Shown: positions 5,979 to 13,682 of the stretch, in pieces | Layout of the letters: the number at the start of each line of letters is the position of its first letter | How positions within the stretch are numbered: the stretch's first letter is position 1 | Position numbers and translations under genes: made by a program | Notes under the pieces: model-generated | The model's input: the letters and a program-made list of their open reading frames with translations, nothing else | Database searches by the model: none | What the model was told of the DNA's origin: nothing | DNA from: WHTG01 sp035540515 | GTDB lineage: Bacteria; Actinomycetota; Nitriliruptoria; Euzebyales; Egibacteraceae | Assembly: GCA_035540515.1 (NCBI GenBank) | Contig: DATLGM010000354.1 | Coordinates: 1 to 13,733 of the forward strand | Direction of reading: 5' to 3' | DNA: 13,733 bases

Positions 5979-7435
5979 CCGCCCGGCTCATCCGCATGAG
6001 CGCCTTCCTGCGCCGGGAGCTGTTGGAGATCTGGCGCCAGCCCAGGCTGCTGCTCACGCTGGTCGTCGGGCCATTCGTGATCCTGGGGGTGTTCGGCGCC
6101 GGCCTGCGCGACCAGGATCCCGATCTGACGTACGTGCTCACGGGTCCGGCCGAGGGGGCGATGCGGGACCTGGCGGACCGCGCGGTGGCCGTCATGCCAC
6201 GCCAGATGAACTTCGGTGGCTACACCAGTGACCGTGATGCCGCGCTGGACCAGCTGCGCCAGGGGCGCATCGACATCGTGGTGTCCCTGCCCGAGGACCC
6301 GCAGCGCACGATCGCCGCCGGCGGTCGTGCGGCCATCGTCGTCCACCACGACCTGGTCGACCCGATCGAGTCGCGCGCAGTCGAGCTGACCAGCCAGCAC
6401 GTCGGCGACCGCGTCAACCGCATGCTGTCGCGCCAGCTGGTCGAACGCGGACAGGCGGGCGTCGGGGAGGCGCAGGAACAGCTGTCAGAGGTGCGCGCTG
6501 CCATTGACGACCTCCGTGATGCCGGCGACGAGGAGACCGAGCAGGCGCGCCAGGACGTCCTGCGGGAAGTGCAGGCGCTGTCCGGGACCGCCGGCCGTAC
6601 CCCGGCGGTCCTCACACCAGGCGATCCCGGTGAGCCGTCGCTCGCCGAAGCGCTGACCGCGCTCGAGGACGCCGCGCGGCGCCCCGACGACACACCGCCG
6701 GCCCGACAAGCCGCCCAGCTGAACCAGGCGGTCGACGACCTCGACGCGGCGCTGCAGCGCCTTGAGGCCCTCCCTCCCGAGAACATCGTGAGCCCGTTTC
6801 TGGGCATCGCCCGTCGCGTGGGTCCCGGGGGCGTGGGCTTGACCGAGTTCTACGCCCCGGCGGTCGTCGTGGTGCTGGTCCAGCACATGCTCGTCAGCTT
6901 CCTCGCCCTCTCGCTGGTTCGGGAGAAGGAGCTTGGCACCGACGACCTGTTCCGCATCGCCCCGCTGACGGCAGGCGAGCTCCTGGTGGGCAAGAGCCTG
7001 GCGTACCTGCTGCTCGGGCTGTTCTCCACCGTGGTGCTCGTGGGCTTGCTGGTCGTGGGGCTCGACGTGCCGCTGCGCGGCTCTGTCGTTGGATTGGCGC
7101 TGGCGGCACTGGCCACCTATGCGGCGGCGGTGGCGCTGGGCTTCACGTTGGCCCTGGTCTCACAGTCGCACAGCCAGGCGGTGCAGACGGCGATGCTCGT
7201 GCTCCTGGCCAGCATCTTCTTCTCAGGGTTCGTGCTCAGCCTGGCGCGCTTTCACCCACCACTGGACGTCGTGGCGAGGGCGCTTCCCGCGACCTACGGC
7301 GTGTCGATGTTCCGCGACGTGATGCTGCGCGGGCGAGCGCCCGCCGTGGACAGCCTCGTGAGCCTGGCGGTGTACGCCGCCGCGCTCACCACCGTGAACT
7401 GGTGGCGGCTGCGGCGGCGGTTCGCCCCGGCCTGA
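5975..7435 (+). CDS. ABC-2 type permease with large extracytoplasmic coiled-coil domain
   Basis: The 486-residue product has one membrane span at about residues 24-44. A long hydrophilic region to about residue 285 follows, then five or so further spans (from VVVVLVQHMLVSF near 292 to the C-terminus). This 1+5 arrangement with a big external loop is typical of ABC2 membrane-3 permeases (YhgE/YbhR-like). The loop contains a charged, Ala/Glu/Gln-rich stretch at about 150-275 (EEAQEQL-type and QLNQAVDDLDAALQRLEAL) that looks like a coiled coil, perhaps contacting a periplasmic or cell-wall partner. The start overlaps the ATPase stop by 4 bp, so the two are translationally coupled and should form one exporter as homodimers. 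Its stop is one base from that of the convergent small ORF. Confidence 0.9.
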   Translation: MTARLIRMSAFLRRELLEIWRQPRLLLTLVVGPFVILGVFGAGLRDQDPDLTYVLTGPAEGAMRDLADRAVAVMPRQMNFGGYTSDRDAALDQLRQGRIDIVVSLPEDPQRTIAAGGRAAIVVHHDLVDPIESRAVELTSQHVGDRVNRMLSRQLVERGQAGVGEAQEQLSEVRAAIDDLRDAGDEETEQARQDVLREVQALSGTAGRTPAVLTPGDPGEPSLAEALTALEDAARRPDDTPPARQAAQLNQAVDDLDAALQRLEALPPENIVSPFLGIARRVGPGGVGLTEFYAPAVVVVLVQHMLVSFLALSLVREKELGTDDLFRIAPLTAGELLVGKSLAYLLLGLFSTVVLVGLLVVGLDVPLRGSVVGLALAALATYAAAVALGFTLALVSQSHSQAVQTAMLVLLASIFFSGFVLSLARFHPPLDVVARALPATYGVSMFRDVMLRGRAPAVDSLVSLAVYAAALTTVNWWRLRRRFAPA

Positions 7436-7436
7436 G

Positions 7437-7544
7437 TCAGCAGGTGGCGCAGCGGCGCCAGTCGCGACCGTCGCGGCTGTCGGTGCCCAGGCGCCCGAAG
7501 GCGATGAGGGCCGCGGCCAGGACCAACAGGATCAGCAGTGTCAT
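7437..7544 (-). CDS. 35-residue small membrane protein
   Basis: The ORF opens with MTLLILLVLAAALIAFGRLG, one membrane span, and ends in a polar tail GTDSRDGRDWRRCATC. A good ribosome-binding site, AAAGGGGTGA, lies just upstream of the ATG (about 7549-7558), which makes this more than a chance ORF. The G-x-DSRDGRDW tail motif resembles short membrane peptides seen in many bacterial genomes, to my memory; no function is known. Two cysteines (CATC) end the chain. It converges with the ABC permease (stops one base apart) and is divergent from the LysR gene. Confidence 0.6.
   Translation of the reverse strand: MTLLILLVLAAALIAFGRLGTDSRDGRDWRRCATC
7445..7475. repeat. Two adjacent short inverted repeats at convergent gene ends
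   Basis: TGGCGC/GCGCCA (7445-7450 with 7455-7460) and CGCGAC/GTCGCG (7463-7468 with 7470-7475) follow the permease stop and lie inside the 3' part of the small ORF. They may end transcription of the exporter operon. No T-run follows, so a Rho-independent role is uncertain. Confidence 0.3.
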
Positions 7545-7564
7545 GGCGTCACCCCTTTGACGGG

Positions 7565-7584
7565 GCCGGACCGTGCGGTCCGGC
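7565..7584. repeat. Perfect 8-bp inverted repeat between the small ORF and the LysR gene
   Basis: GCCGGACC and GGTCCGGC flank a 4-base spacer. It lies just upstream of the ribosome-binding site of the 35-residue ORF on the minus strand, and about 85 bp upstream of the LysR start. It could be an operator, a leader hairpin of the small ORF transcript, or a terminator-like stem; nothing in the sequence decides. Confidence 0.35.
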
Positions 7585-7631
7585 GTGCCACCACAGTGCC
7601 GTCACCAATCGTGCAGCACAACCAAAACGTT

Positions 7632-7664
7632 CTGTACAACGTATTAGCAGCACTGTACTGTTGT
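7632..7664 (+). promoter_or_regulatory. lysR promoter and candidate operator
   Basis: This stretch is unusually AT-rich for the window. CTGTAC occurs at 7632-7637 and 7653-7658, 21 bp (two helical turns) apart, and ACAAC (7636-7640) is mirrored by GTTGT (7660-7664). The -10 box TACTGT (7656-7661) lies six bases before the LysR ATG, predicting a leaderless mRNA. The repeats overlap the box, as expected for autorepression. Confidence 0.45.
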
Positions 7665-7667
7665 CGC

Positions 7668-8579
7668 ATGCTCGACACCCGTCGCCTGCAGGTCCACCGT
7701 GCCGTGGTCGAGGCCGGCTCGATCACCGGCGCTGCCGCCATGCTGCAGTTCACCCCCTCGGCCGTGAGCCAGACCGTCGCGGCGCTCGAACGCGAGACCG
7801 GGGTGCAGCTGTTCGAGAAGGCCGGTCGCGGGATCCGGCCGACGCAGGCCGGGCTGCTGCTGTCCGACCACGCCGAGCAGGTACTTGCCAAGCTGGCGGA
7901 GGCGGAGGCCGCGATCGCCGCCGTGCGCTCCGGCCAATCCGGTCACCTGCGCCTCGCCGCGTTCGCCACCGCGGGGGCGAGCCTGGTGCCGCGCGCCATG
8001 GCGCGCTTCCGCGCGGCACATCCGGCGGTCGCCCTCGACCTGGTCGTCGCCGACCCGCACGAGGCGCTCGCCGAGCTCCGCGCCGGCCGGATCGACCTGG
8101 CGATCGTCGACGACCAGGAGGCGGTCGGAACCGACCGCAGCCTGCTCGGCACCCATCTGCTCGACGACCCCTACCGGCTGATCCTGCCGGCGGACCATCC
8201 GCTGGCGCGCCGGCGCAAGGTCCGGCTGGCGGACCTGTCGGGCGAAGCCTGGATCGGCACGGCGTCAGGGCGGTGCAACTCGATGGCCGTCGTCGCCGAT
8301 GCGTGCCACCGCGCCGACTTCGAGCCCAACTTCGCCATCGAGGCCGACGAGTTCTCGACCGCACTTGGGTTCGCCGCCGCCGGGCTCGGAGTCGCCCTCG
8401 TGCCATTGCTGGCGCTGAGCTCCGTCCCCGACGGCGTGCGGGTGCGCCCCGTGAACGGCTTCGCGCCGGTGCGGCGGGTGTTCGCTGTCCATCGGCGGGG
8501 CGCTGCTGAGCCGACGGTTGCCGCGATGATCGAGGCGCTGCAGGACTCGGCAGGCAGCTACCTGACCGCCGCCGCCTGA
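7668..8579 (+). CDS. LysR-family transcriptional regulator
   Basis: This 303-residue protein has the usual LysR layout. A winged helix-turn-helix occupies about residues 3-60 (LQVHRAVVEAGSITGAAAML, then SAVSQTVAALERETGVQLFE and RPTQAG). A linker helix follows, then an effector-binding domain from about residue 90 (GHLRLAAFATAGASLVPRAM). The start is ATG 7668, not the upstream in-frame GTG at 7557. The HTH begins immediately after this Met, the length is normal for the family, and a -10 box lies six bases upstream. The protein binds DNA as a tetramer and responds to a small molecule that cannot be named here. Likely targets are itself and the divergent small ORF; control of the exporter or the downstream polysaccharide genes is speculative. 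Confidence 0.93.
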   Translation: MLDTRRLQVHRAVVEAGSITGAAAMLQFTPSAVSQTVAALERETGVQLFEKAGRGIRPTQAGLLLSDHAEQVLAKLAEAEAAIAAVRSGQSGHLRLAAFATAGASLVPRAMARFRAAHPAVALDLVVADPHEALAELRAGRIDLAIVDDQEAVGTDRSLLGTHLLDDPYRLILPADHPLARRRKVRLADLSGEAWIGTASGRCNSMAVVADACHRADFEPNFAIEADEFSTALGFAAAGLGVALVPLLALSSVPDGVRVRPVNGFAPVRRVFAVHRRGAAEPTVAAMIEALQDSAGSYLTAAA

Positions 8580-8631
8580 CCGCCCGGAAGATCCGCCCAA
8601 GTGACTATGGCGGACTACGACGCGATCGTCC

Positions 8632-8667
8632 TACCGTGACTCCTTGCGGTGGGGGCATCCACGGGGG
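8632..8667 (+). promoter_or_regulatory. Promoter -10 box and ribosome-binding site for the GH-like/deacetylase pair
   Basis: TACCGT at 8632-8637 has the same sequence as the leaderless boxes elsewhere, but here it stands 35 bp before the ATG. A purine-rich GGGGGA (8662-8667) sits five bases upstream of ATG 8673. This gene therefore has a short leader and a Shine-Dalgarno, and the site favours ATG 8673 over GTG 8649. Confidence 0.45.
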
Positions 8668-8672
8668 ATGTG

Positions 8673-9596
8673 ATGGCCGACGCTCGGTTTCGGTTGCGGG
8701 TACTGGCACTGCTGACGGTTGTCGCGGTGGCCGGCGGCGTCGCCGTCCCCGGAACCGCCCAGGACGCGCCGGCGCCGACAGCAGCCAGCACCCCTCGTCG
8801 GCTCGACCTGTACCGGGGGTTGGGGTCGTGGACGGACATCTACGACGTCGTCACCTACGAGCAGCCGGTCGCCGCCATCGCTCGGATGCACGACAAGGGC
8901 GTGCGGACCGTCTACATCGAGACGGCCAACTACCGCATCAACCGCAAGATCTTCCGTCCCAAGAAGGTGGCGCGGATGATCCACGCCGCCCACCGCAGGG
9001 GGATGAAGGTCGTCGCCTGGTACCTGCCCGGCTTCGACGACCTCGACCGTGACTACCGCCGCGCGATGGCGGCGATCCGGTTCACCACGCCCCGCGGCCA
9101 CCGGTTCGACGCCTTCGCGCTGGACATCGAGGCGACCGTCGTCCGCGACATCAGCGTCCGCAACCGACGGATGCGCGTGCTGTCGCGACGGCTCCGCGAG
9201 GCGGTCGGTCGGCGGTACCCGCTGGGGGCGATCGTTCCCGAAGCCGGCGCGCTGTACTGGCCGGATTTCCCCTACGCCACCGTGGACCGCTACTACGACG
9301 TGTTCCTGCCGATGGCGTACTTCACCTTCCGCACCAGCGGACCGGAAGGGGTCCGGCGCTTCACCCGTCGCAACATCCGCGCGATCCGCCGGGCGACGGG
9401 CGATCCCGACGTCCCCATTCACATCATCGGCGGTGTTGCCGGTGACGCCTCACCCCGCGAGGTCGCCGCCTTCGTCGGGGCGACGCTGGACGCCGCGCCG
9501 CTGGGCGCCAGCCTGTACGAGTTCGAGACGACCACCGACGCCCAGTGGCGCCGGCTGGCCCCGCTGAACCGGCTGACAGCCACCGGGACACGGTGA
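8673..9596 (+). CDS. Secreted TIM-barrel glycoside-hydrolase-like protein
   Basis: The 307-residue product has an N-terminal signal peptide (basic FRLRV, then hydrophobic LALLTVVAVAGGVAV, cleavage probably after GTAQ). The mature part reads like a GH-type TIM barrel. VRTVYIETANYRINR and MKVVAWYLPGFDD suggest early strands. FDAFALDIEA, with an acidic D-x-E pair at a strand end, is a plausible catalytic site. Later come YDVFLPMAYFTFRT and IHIIGGVAGD. This resembles the GHL/DUF4015 and GH18-like group, but I cannot assign a numbered family. It would act outside the membrane on polysaccharide. The stop is one base before the ATG of the deacetylase, so the two are cotranslated. GTG 8649 or GTG 8670 are alternative starts. 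Confidence 0.75.
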   Translation: MADARFRLRVLALLTVVAVAGGVAVPGTAQDAPAPTAASTPRRLDLYRGLGSWTDIYDVVTYEQPVAAIARMHDKGVRTVYIETANYRINRKIFRPKKVARMIHAAHRRGMKVVAWYLPGFDDLDRDYRRAMAAIRFTTPRGHRFDAFALDIEATVVRDISVRNRRMRVLSRRLREAVGRRYPLGAIVPEAGALYWPDFPYATVDRYYDVFLPMAYFTFRTSGPEGVRRFTRRNIRAIRRATGDPDVPIHIIGGVAGDASPREVAAFVGATLDAAPLGASLYEFETTTDAQWRRLAPLNRLTATGTR

Positions 9597-9597
9597 C

Positions 9598-11160
9598 ATG
9601 GGCAGGCGGTGGGTGCCCGCGGCGGCCGTCGTCCTGCAGCTCGCCCTCACCGCCCCGGCGTACGCGCAGACCGCCAAACCCGCGCTGACCGCCCCGAAGC
9701 CCGGCGCCGTGGTGCGCGGCACGGTCGGCATCACGGCCGAGGTGCCGTCAACCGATGTCGCGACGATCGAGGTCTCGGTCGACGGCGGCGAGACCTGGCA
9801 GGCACTGGAGACCGCCGTGGCCAGCAGCACCGCGAAGGCTGCCTGGGACACCAGTGGCTACGACGGGAAGGCGGCCATCCGGGTCCGGACGCTGGTCTCG
9901 GGCAACGATCGGATCAGCGTCACGGTGGACAACACGTCCGCGCGTGTGCGCCTGCGCGCCCCGGACGTGTTCTCACCCAACGGTGACGGCCGCAAGGATC
10001 ACGCCACGGTGGTCGTGCGCTCGTCCGAGCAGGCCACCGCCACCGTGTCGGTCCGCCGGCGAACCCGCGTGCTGCGCAGGTTCCGTCCGCAGGCACTCGG
10101 CGACCAGCCGTTGCGGCTGGTGTGGCGCGGACACGACGACCGGGGGCGTCGGGCCAGCGACGGTCGCTACACCATCGTGGCGGTCGTCGCCGACCGAGCC
10201 GGCAACGTCACCAGGGCCCGTACCCGGGTGCGGCTCGACACGACGCCACCGGCGCTGCGGCTGCACCGCCTGCCCTCGCCGACGGACGCCCGAAGCCCCA
10301 TCTCGGTCGGCTATCGCGTCGGCGACGCCGCTGGCACGGTCCGCCTGACCGCGACGCTGCGCAGCCGCGTGACCGCCATCCGCAGCCGGTCGGTGCGTCG
10401 CGCTACCGGAGTCGACGCACTCCGCCTACGCGCCCGGCACCGCGACGGCAGCCGGTTGTTTCCGGGGGAGTACCGGGTGGCGCTGCGCGCCGTCGACCCG
10501 GGCCGCAATGCCACCGTCCGTCGCCGGCGGCTGGTCGTGCTCCGGCCCACGACGGGGCGGGTCTACACGCGGTTGGAGGACACCGGCCGGCGCGTCGCGC
10601 TCACCTTCGACGACTGCCACGTCGCCACCGCCTGGGAGCGCATTCTCGACACGCTCAAGAGGGAAAAGGTCAAGGCGACGTTCTTCTGTCCCGGCAACAT
10701 GCTCGAGACCTTCCCAGAGCTGGGGCGGCGCACGGTACGGGACGGACACGTCCCCGCGTCACACACGTGGGGGCACGTGTACCTCACCAGTCAGTCATAC
10801 AGCAGCGTCGTCGACCGGCTCCGCCGTGACCGGCGCGCCTGGTGGCGGCTGGGCGGCGTCAGCGCCCCGTACATGCGACCGCCCTACGGGGCGTACAACA
10901 GCACCACGGTGGCGGCCGCCGGGGCGGCGTCCCATCCACGGGTGATGATGTGGGACGTCGACAGCCGCGACACCGCCGGCGCCTCCGGCTCGACGCTGGT
11001 GTGCAACGTCGTGTGCCGCGCGCAGCCCGGCAGCGTGATCTTGCTGCACACCAAGACCGTCACCGCGGACGCACTGCCGGCGATCCTGGACGGTCTGCGC
11101 AGGCGGCACTTGCGGCCCGTCACCCTCCCTCGGCTGTTCCACGCGGCCGGACTGCCGTGA
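9598..11160 (+). CDS. Secreted polysaccharide deacetylase (CE4/NodB) with N-terminal Ig-like modules
   Basis: The product has 520 residues. A signal peptide (residues 1 to about 23, ending AYAQ) is followed by beta-rich modules: an Ig-like unit with VSVDGGETWQAL, then a second unit opening with FSPNGDGRKDH at 125-135, the signature of FlgD/CHU_C-type Ig domains. Another unit starts after VRLDTTPPAL. The C-terminal NodB domain spans about 322-520. It has motif 1 TFDD (336-339, catalytic Asp338 and metal Asp339), motif 2 HTWGH (389-393, metal histidines), motif 3 RPPYGAYN (427-434), motif 4 WDVDSRD (452-458) and motif 5 LLHTK (482-486). All catalytic residues are present, so it should remove N- or O-acetyl groups from an extracellular glycan such as peptidoglycan, chitin-like or PNAG-like polymer. 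It is coupled to the GH-like gene. Confidence 0.92.
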   Translation: MGRRWVPAAAVVLQLALTAPAYAQTAKPALTAPKPGAVVRGTVGITAEVPSTDVATIEVSVDGGETWQALETAVASSTAKAAWDTSGYDGKAAIRVRTLVSGNDRISVTVDNTSARVRLRAPDVFSPNGDGRKDHATVVVRSSEQATATVSVRRRTRVLRRFRPQALGDQPLRLVWRGHDDRGRRASDGRYTIVAVVADRAGNVTRARTRVRLDTTPPALRLHRLPSPTDARSPISVGYRVGDAAGTVRLTATLRSRVTAIRSRSVRRATGVDALRLRARHRDGSRLFPGEYRVALRAVDPGRNATVRRRRLVVLRPTTGRVYTRLEDTGRRVALTFDDCHVATAWERILDTLKREKVKATFFCPGNMLETFPELGRRTVRDGHVPASHTWGHVYLTSQSYSSVVDRLRRDRRAWWRLGGVSAPYMRPPYGAYNSTTVAAAGAASHPRVMMWDVDSRDTAGASGSTLVCNVVCRAQPGSVILLHTKTVTADALPAILDGLRRRHLRPVTLPRLFHAAGLP

Positions 11161-11178
11161 CACGCGACACTGGGGTGC

Positions 11179-11565
11179 ATGACTGAGACGTTCGCCTTCC
11201 GGTTCGACCGTCGGTACGCGCCGTTGCTGCGGATGTTCGGCGCCACGCCGCAGCGCTGCTCGCTGATCATCGACGACGACCGCCTCGCCGTTCGGTTCGG
11301 GTGGTTCACCCTGGTCACGCCGCGGTCGAACATCGCCTCGGCGGAGGTCACCGGCCCCCACCAGGCGCTCAAGGCGCTGGGGGTGCGGACGTCGCTGTCC
11401 GACCGGGGCCTGACGTTCGGCTCCTCGGCGGATCGCACGACCTGCATCCGGTTCCACGAGCCGGTACGGATACGGCCCGTCGACGTCGTCGCGCACCCGG
11501 GTCTCACCGTGAGCGTGGACCGCCCCGACGCGCTGGCCACGCTGCTCAACAAGTCCACCCGGTGA
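11179..11565 (+). CDS. Conserved hypothetical protein, possible PH-like fold
   Basis: The 128-residue product is soluble and beta-rich. FAFRFDRRYAPLLRMFGA is followed by short strands (CSLIIDDDRLAVRFGWFTLVTP, NIASAEVTGPH) and a segment SLSDRGLTFGSSADRTTCIRF near the middle. This pattern resembles a small family of uncharacterised actinobacterial proteins, to my memory, and the strand order suggests a bacterial pleckstrin-homology-like domain; neither is proven. The start ATG is 18 bp after the deacetylase stop. A GACACT sequence seven bases before it could be a weak leaderless -10 box. The stop overlaps the haemoglobin start by 4 bp, so the two are coupled. Confidence 0.75.
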   Translation: MTETFAFRFDRRYAPLLRMFGATPQRCSLIIDDDRLAVRFGWFTLVTPRSNIASAEVTGPHQALKALGVRTSLSDRGLTFGSSADRTTCIRFHEPVRIRPVDVVAHPGLTVSVDRPDALATLLNKSTR

Positions 11566-11954
11566 CCGAGCAGACGCTGTACGACGCGGTCGGCGGCGAG
11601 CCGACCTTCCGCCGCCTCGTCGGTGACTTCTACCGCCGGGTGCGCAACGATCCCGTGCTGCGGCCGCTGTACCCCGAAGACCAGCTCGAGGCCGCCGAGC
11701 AGCGGTTGTTGCTGTTCCTCGTCCAGTACTGGGGCGGGCCGACGACGTACTCGCAGACGCGCGGCCATCCTCGGCTGCGCCGCCGGCACATGCCGTTTCG
11801 CATCGGCGCTGCTGAGCGTGACGCCTGGTTGGCGAACATGCGCGCCGCGCTGGACGGCATCGGCCTGGCGCCCGAGTACGAGCAGCCGGTGTGGGATCAC
11901 CTGGAGCGCGCGGCGTACCTGATGCAGAACGTGGCCGACGACGCTGTGCGCTGA
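11562..11954 (+). CDS. glbO: Group II truncated haemoglobin (GlbO-like)
   Basis: The 130-residue haem protein aligns by eye along its length with Mycobacterium GlbO. TLYDAVGGEPTF, FYRRV, LYPED, QYWGGPTTYSQTRGHPRLR and RHMPFRI all occur in order. Key haem-pocket residues are present: Tyr24 (B10), Tyr37 (CD1), proximal His76 (F8) and Trp89 (G8), the set that defines group II. Such proteins bind oxygen and can detoxify nitric oxide or peroxide, and may serve electron-transfer or sensing roles in the cytosol. It starts at GTG 11562, which overlaps the upstream stop (GTGA); no other start fits the family's N-terminus. The length is normal. Confidence 0.95.
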   Translation: MTEQTLYDAVGGEPTFRRLVGDFYRRVRNDPVLRPLYPEDQLEAAEQRLLLFLVQYWGGPTTYSQTRGHPRLRRRHMPFRIGAAERDAWLANMRAALDGIGLAPEYEQPVWDHLERAAYLMQNVADDAVR

Positions 11955-12025
11955 CCGCACGGTCGTTGTAGGAGCCCGGCACGCCGGCATGGAAGTCCCC
12001 AGCAGACCCTCCATCCGCTGCCGTC

Positions 12026-12031
12026 AGGGAG
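12026..12031 (+). promoter_or_regulatory. Ribosome-binding site of the second LVIVD gene
   Basis: AGGGAG stands seven bases before ATG 12039 and supports that start. The 84-bp gap after the haemoglobin gene has no other clear element; a convincing -10 box was not found. Confidence 0.5.
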
Positions 12032-12038
12032 CCGTTCC

Positions 12039-13598
12039 ATGCAGATCCGTCGCGTCCTCTCCTTCGCCGCTGTCGTGGCCCTGGCACTCGCCATGCTGCC
12101 GAATCCCGCCGGCGCTGCGGCCGGGGTCACCTACGTCACCGAGGACGGGGTCACCAAGACCGACAACGTCGACGTTGTCGCCCACATCCCCTACCTCGGC
12201 GGCAGCGAGGTCGACTCCGACGGCGAGCGGTACCTGTTCGCCGGCCAGGCCGCGCTGACGGAGAATCTGCGCCGCAAGAGCCCGGTGACCGCGCCTGATG
12301 CCCAAGGCGGCCTGCGGATCATCGACCTCGAGGGCGAGGTGGACCCGGAGACCGGCGAGCGCGTCGGCCAGTTCGAGGTCGTCGGTCACCTGGACTGCCC
12401 CGGTACCGACAACTACGTCCGCTACATGGACCCCGAGGTCTTCAACACCGAGGAAGGCGACCGCGAGTTCGTCGCCGTGGCCCACCACGGCAACGCCTGC
12501 ACCGCCCAGGCCCTGCGCCGCGATCCCCACACCGCCGCGGGCTACGGCGCGCAGAACGGCGTGATGATCGTCGATGTCACGGACAAGACCAACCCGACGA
12601 TCGCCAGCGTGATCGGTCACTACTCGGCCCACACCGTCATGCCGCACCCCACGCGGCCGTACCTGTACATCCTCCCGGGCGGGCTGCCCACCAACGGCAC
12701 CTCGGCGCCCAGCCGCATCGCCCCGACGGGCATCGTGGACGTGTCTGACCCGTACAACCCGCGGTACGTGCGGTCGTTCCAGCACAACCAGAGCGGCTGC
12801 CACGACCTCGGCTTCAGCCACGACGGCGACTACGCCTACTGCGCCGGCTTCCAGGAGGTGCAGGTCTGGCAGATCGACGGCGACAAGATCGAGAACCCTC
12901 AGGTGACGGGCCGGATCGTCAACCCGGCGATCATGTTCGCCCACAACGTCGTCGTAAGCCCGTCTGGCAAGTACATCGCGATCAACGACGAGGCCTTCGG
13001 CTTCCACACCTGCACGGGTGAGGCGGCGGACCTGTACGGCTCGCTGTGGATCTACGACATCTCGATCCCCGACGCGCCCGTGCTCGCCGGCCGGATCTCG
13101 CCGCCGGGTCACCCCAACCCGAACCACATCACCGGAGCGCTGGACGACGTCGGACCCGTCCAGGGCTGGGCCCAGTCCTGGTGCGCGGCGCACAACTACA
13201 ACTGGCTGCCCGGAACCGACGACGTCATCGTTGCCTCGTGGTTCGCCGGCGGCATCACCGCCCACGACATGAGCAACCCGATGCAGCCCAAGCTGCTGGC
13301 GCACTACATGCCGCACGACGGCGTGGCGTGGAGCGGTCACTACTACGCCGGCTACATGGTCACCAACGACATGGCCCGCGGTGTGGAGATCCTCGACGTC
13401 CCGGAGGTGCGGGCGCTGGAGGGCTCCGTCGAGGACGGTGAGACCGCCGCGCGCACGAGCCTGGCGCTGCCGCTGGCCCAGCCGAGGGTCGACATGAGCG
13501 ACCTGCTCATCCCGAAGGTGCTGCCGCCACGACCCACGCCCAAGCGCGACCTCAGCGAGGGCGGCATCTGCGTCATCCCGGGCTCACCGCTCACCTAG
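12039..13598 (+). CDS. Secreted LVIVD-repeat protein, larger paralogue
   Basis: The 519-residue product begins with a signal peptide (MQIRRVLSFAAVVALALAML, cleavage near GAAA). The mature chain has LVIVD-type units: GLRIIDLEGEVDPETG, VMIVDVTDKTNPTIA, GIVDVSDPYNPRYV, LWIYDISIPDAPVLAG, ITAHDMSNPMQPKLL and VEILDVPEV. It should fold as a beta-propeller outside the membrane. Histidines recur at equivalent points between blades (YSAHTVMPH, SGCHDLGFSH, FAHNVVVSP, AAHNYNWLPG, WSGHYY). This recalls the His-lined channel of other propeller metalloproteins, but metal binding is inference. Cysteines (DCPGTD, NACTA, SGCHD, YCAGF, HTCTG, SWCAA) may form disulfides. The last 60 or so residues are Pro-rich and carry no repeat. 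It resembles the minus-strand LVIVD gene in organisation but is longer. A strong hairpin follows the stop. Confidence 0.87.
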   Translation: MQIRRVLSFAAVVALALAMLPNPAGAAAGVTYVTEDGVTKTDNVDVVAHIPYLGGSEVDSDGERYLFAGQAALTENLRRKSPVTAPDAQGGLRIIDLEGEVDPETGERVGQFEVVGHLDCPGTDNYVRYMDPEVFNTEEGDREFVAVAHHGNACTAQALRRDPHTAAGYGAQNGVMIVDVTDKTNPTIASVIGHYSAHTVMPHPTRPYLYILPGGLPTNGTSAPSRIAPTGIVDVSDPYNPRYVRSFQHNQSGCHDLGFSHDGDYAYCAGFQEVQVWQIDGDKIENPQVTGRIVNPAIMFAHNVVVSPSGKYIAINDEAFGFHTCTGEAADLYGSLWIYDISIPDAPVLAGRISPPGHPNPNHITGALDDVGPVQGWAQSWCAAHNYNWLPGTDDVIVASWFAGGITAHDMSNPMQPKLLAHYMPHDGVAWSGHYYAGYMVTNDMARGVEILDVPEVRALEGSVEDGETAARTSLALPLAQPRVDMSDLLIPKVLPPRPTPKRDLSEGGICVIPGSPLT

Positions 13599-13662
13599 GC
13601 GCGCCCGGCTCCCCCGCACGATCTCCTTCCCGGGACGGGATCGGTGCGGGGGAAGCCGCGCC
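13599..13662 (+). terminator. Strong GC-rich hairpin terminator after the LVIVD gene
   Basis: Starting at the base after the TAG stop, GGCGC (13599-13603) pairs with GCGCC (13658-13662). Inside it, GGCT-CCCCCGCAC-GATC (13607-13623) pairs with 13639-13657 apart from two single-base bulges; the loop is about 15 nt. No T-run follows, as is common for terminators in very GC-rich bacteria. Confidence 0.7.
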
Positions 13663-13682
13663 GGTGCCGCCAGGCGGACGGC

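Noticed and set aside
7557..7667. LysR start at GTG 7557
   Set aside because: The extra 37 residues precede the HTH, run through the AT-rich promoter region and have no family support; ATG 7668 fits better.
12024..13340. 438-codon minus-strand frame opposite the second LVIVD gene
   Set aside because: It is a GC-bias shadow. The plus strand has a signal peptide, repeats and a ribosome-binding site.
13599..13662. Attachment site or mobile-element end
   Set aside because: The inverted repeat directly follows a stop codon and no transposase, integrase or target duplication is present; a terminator explains it.
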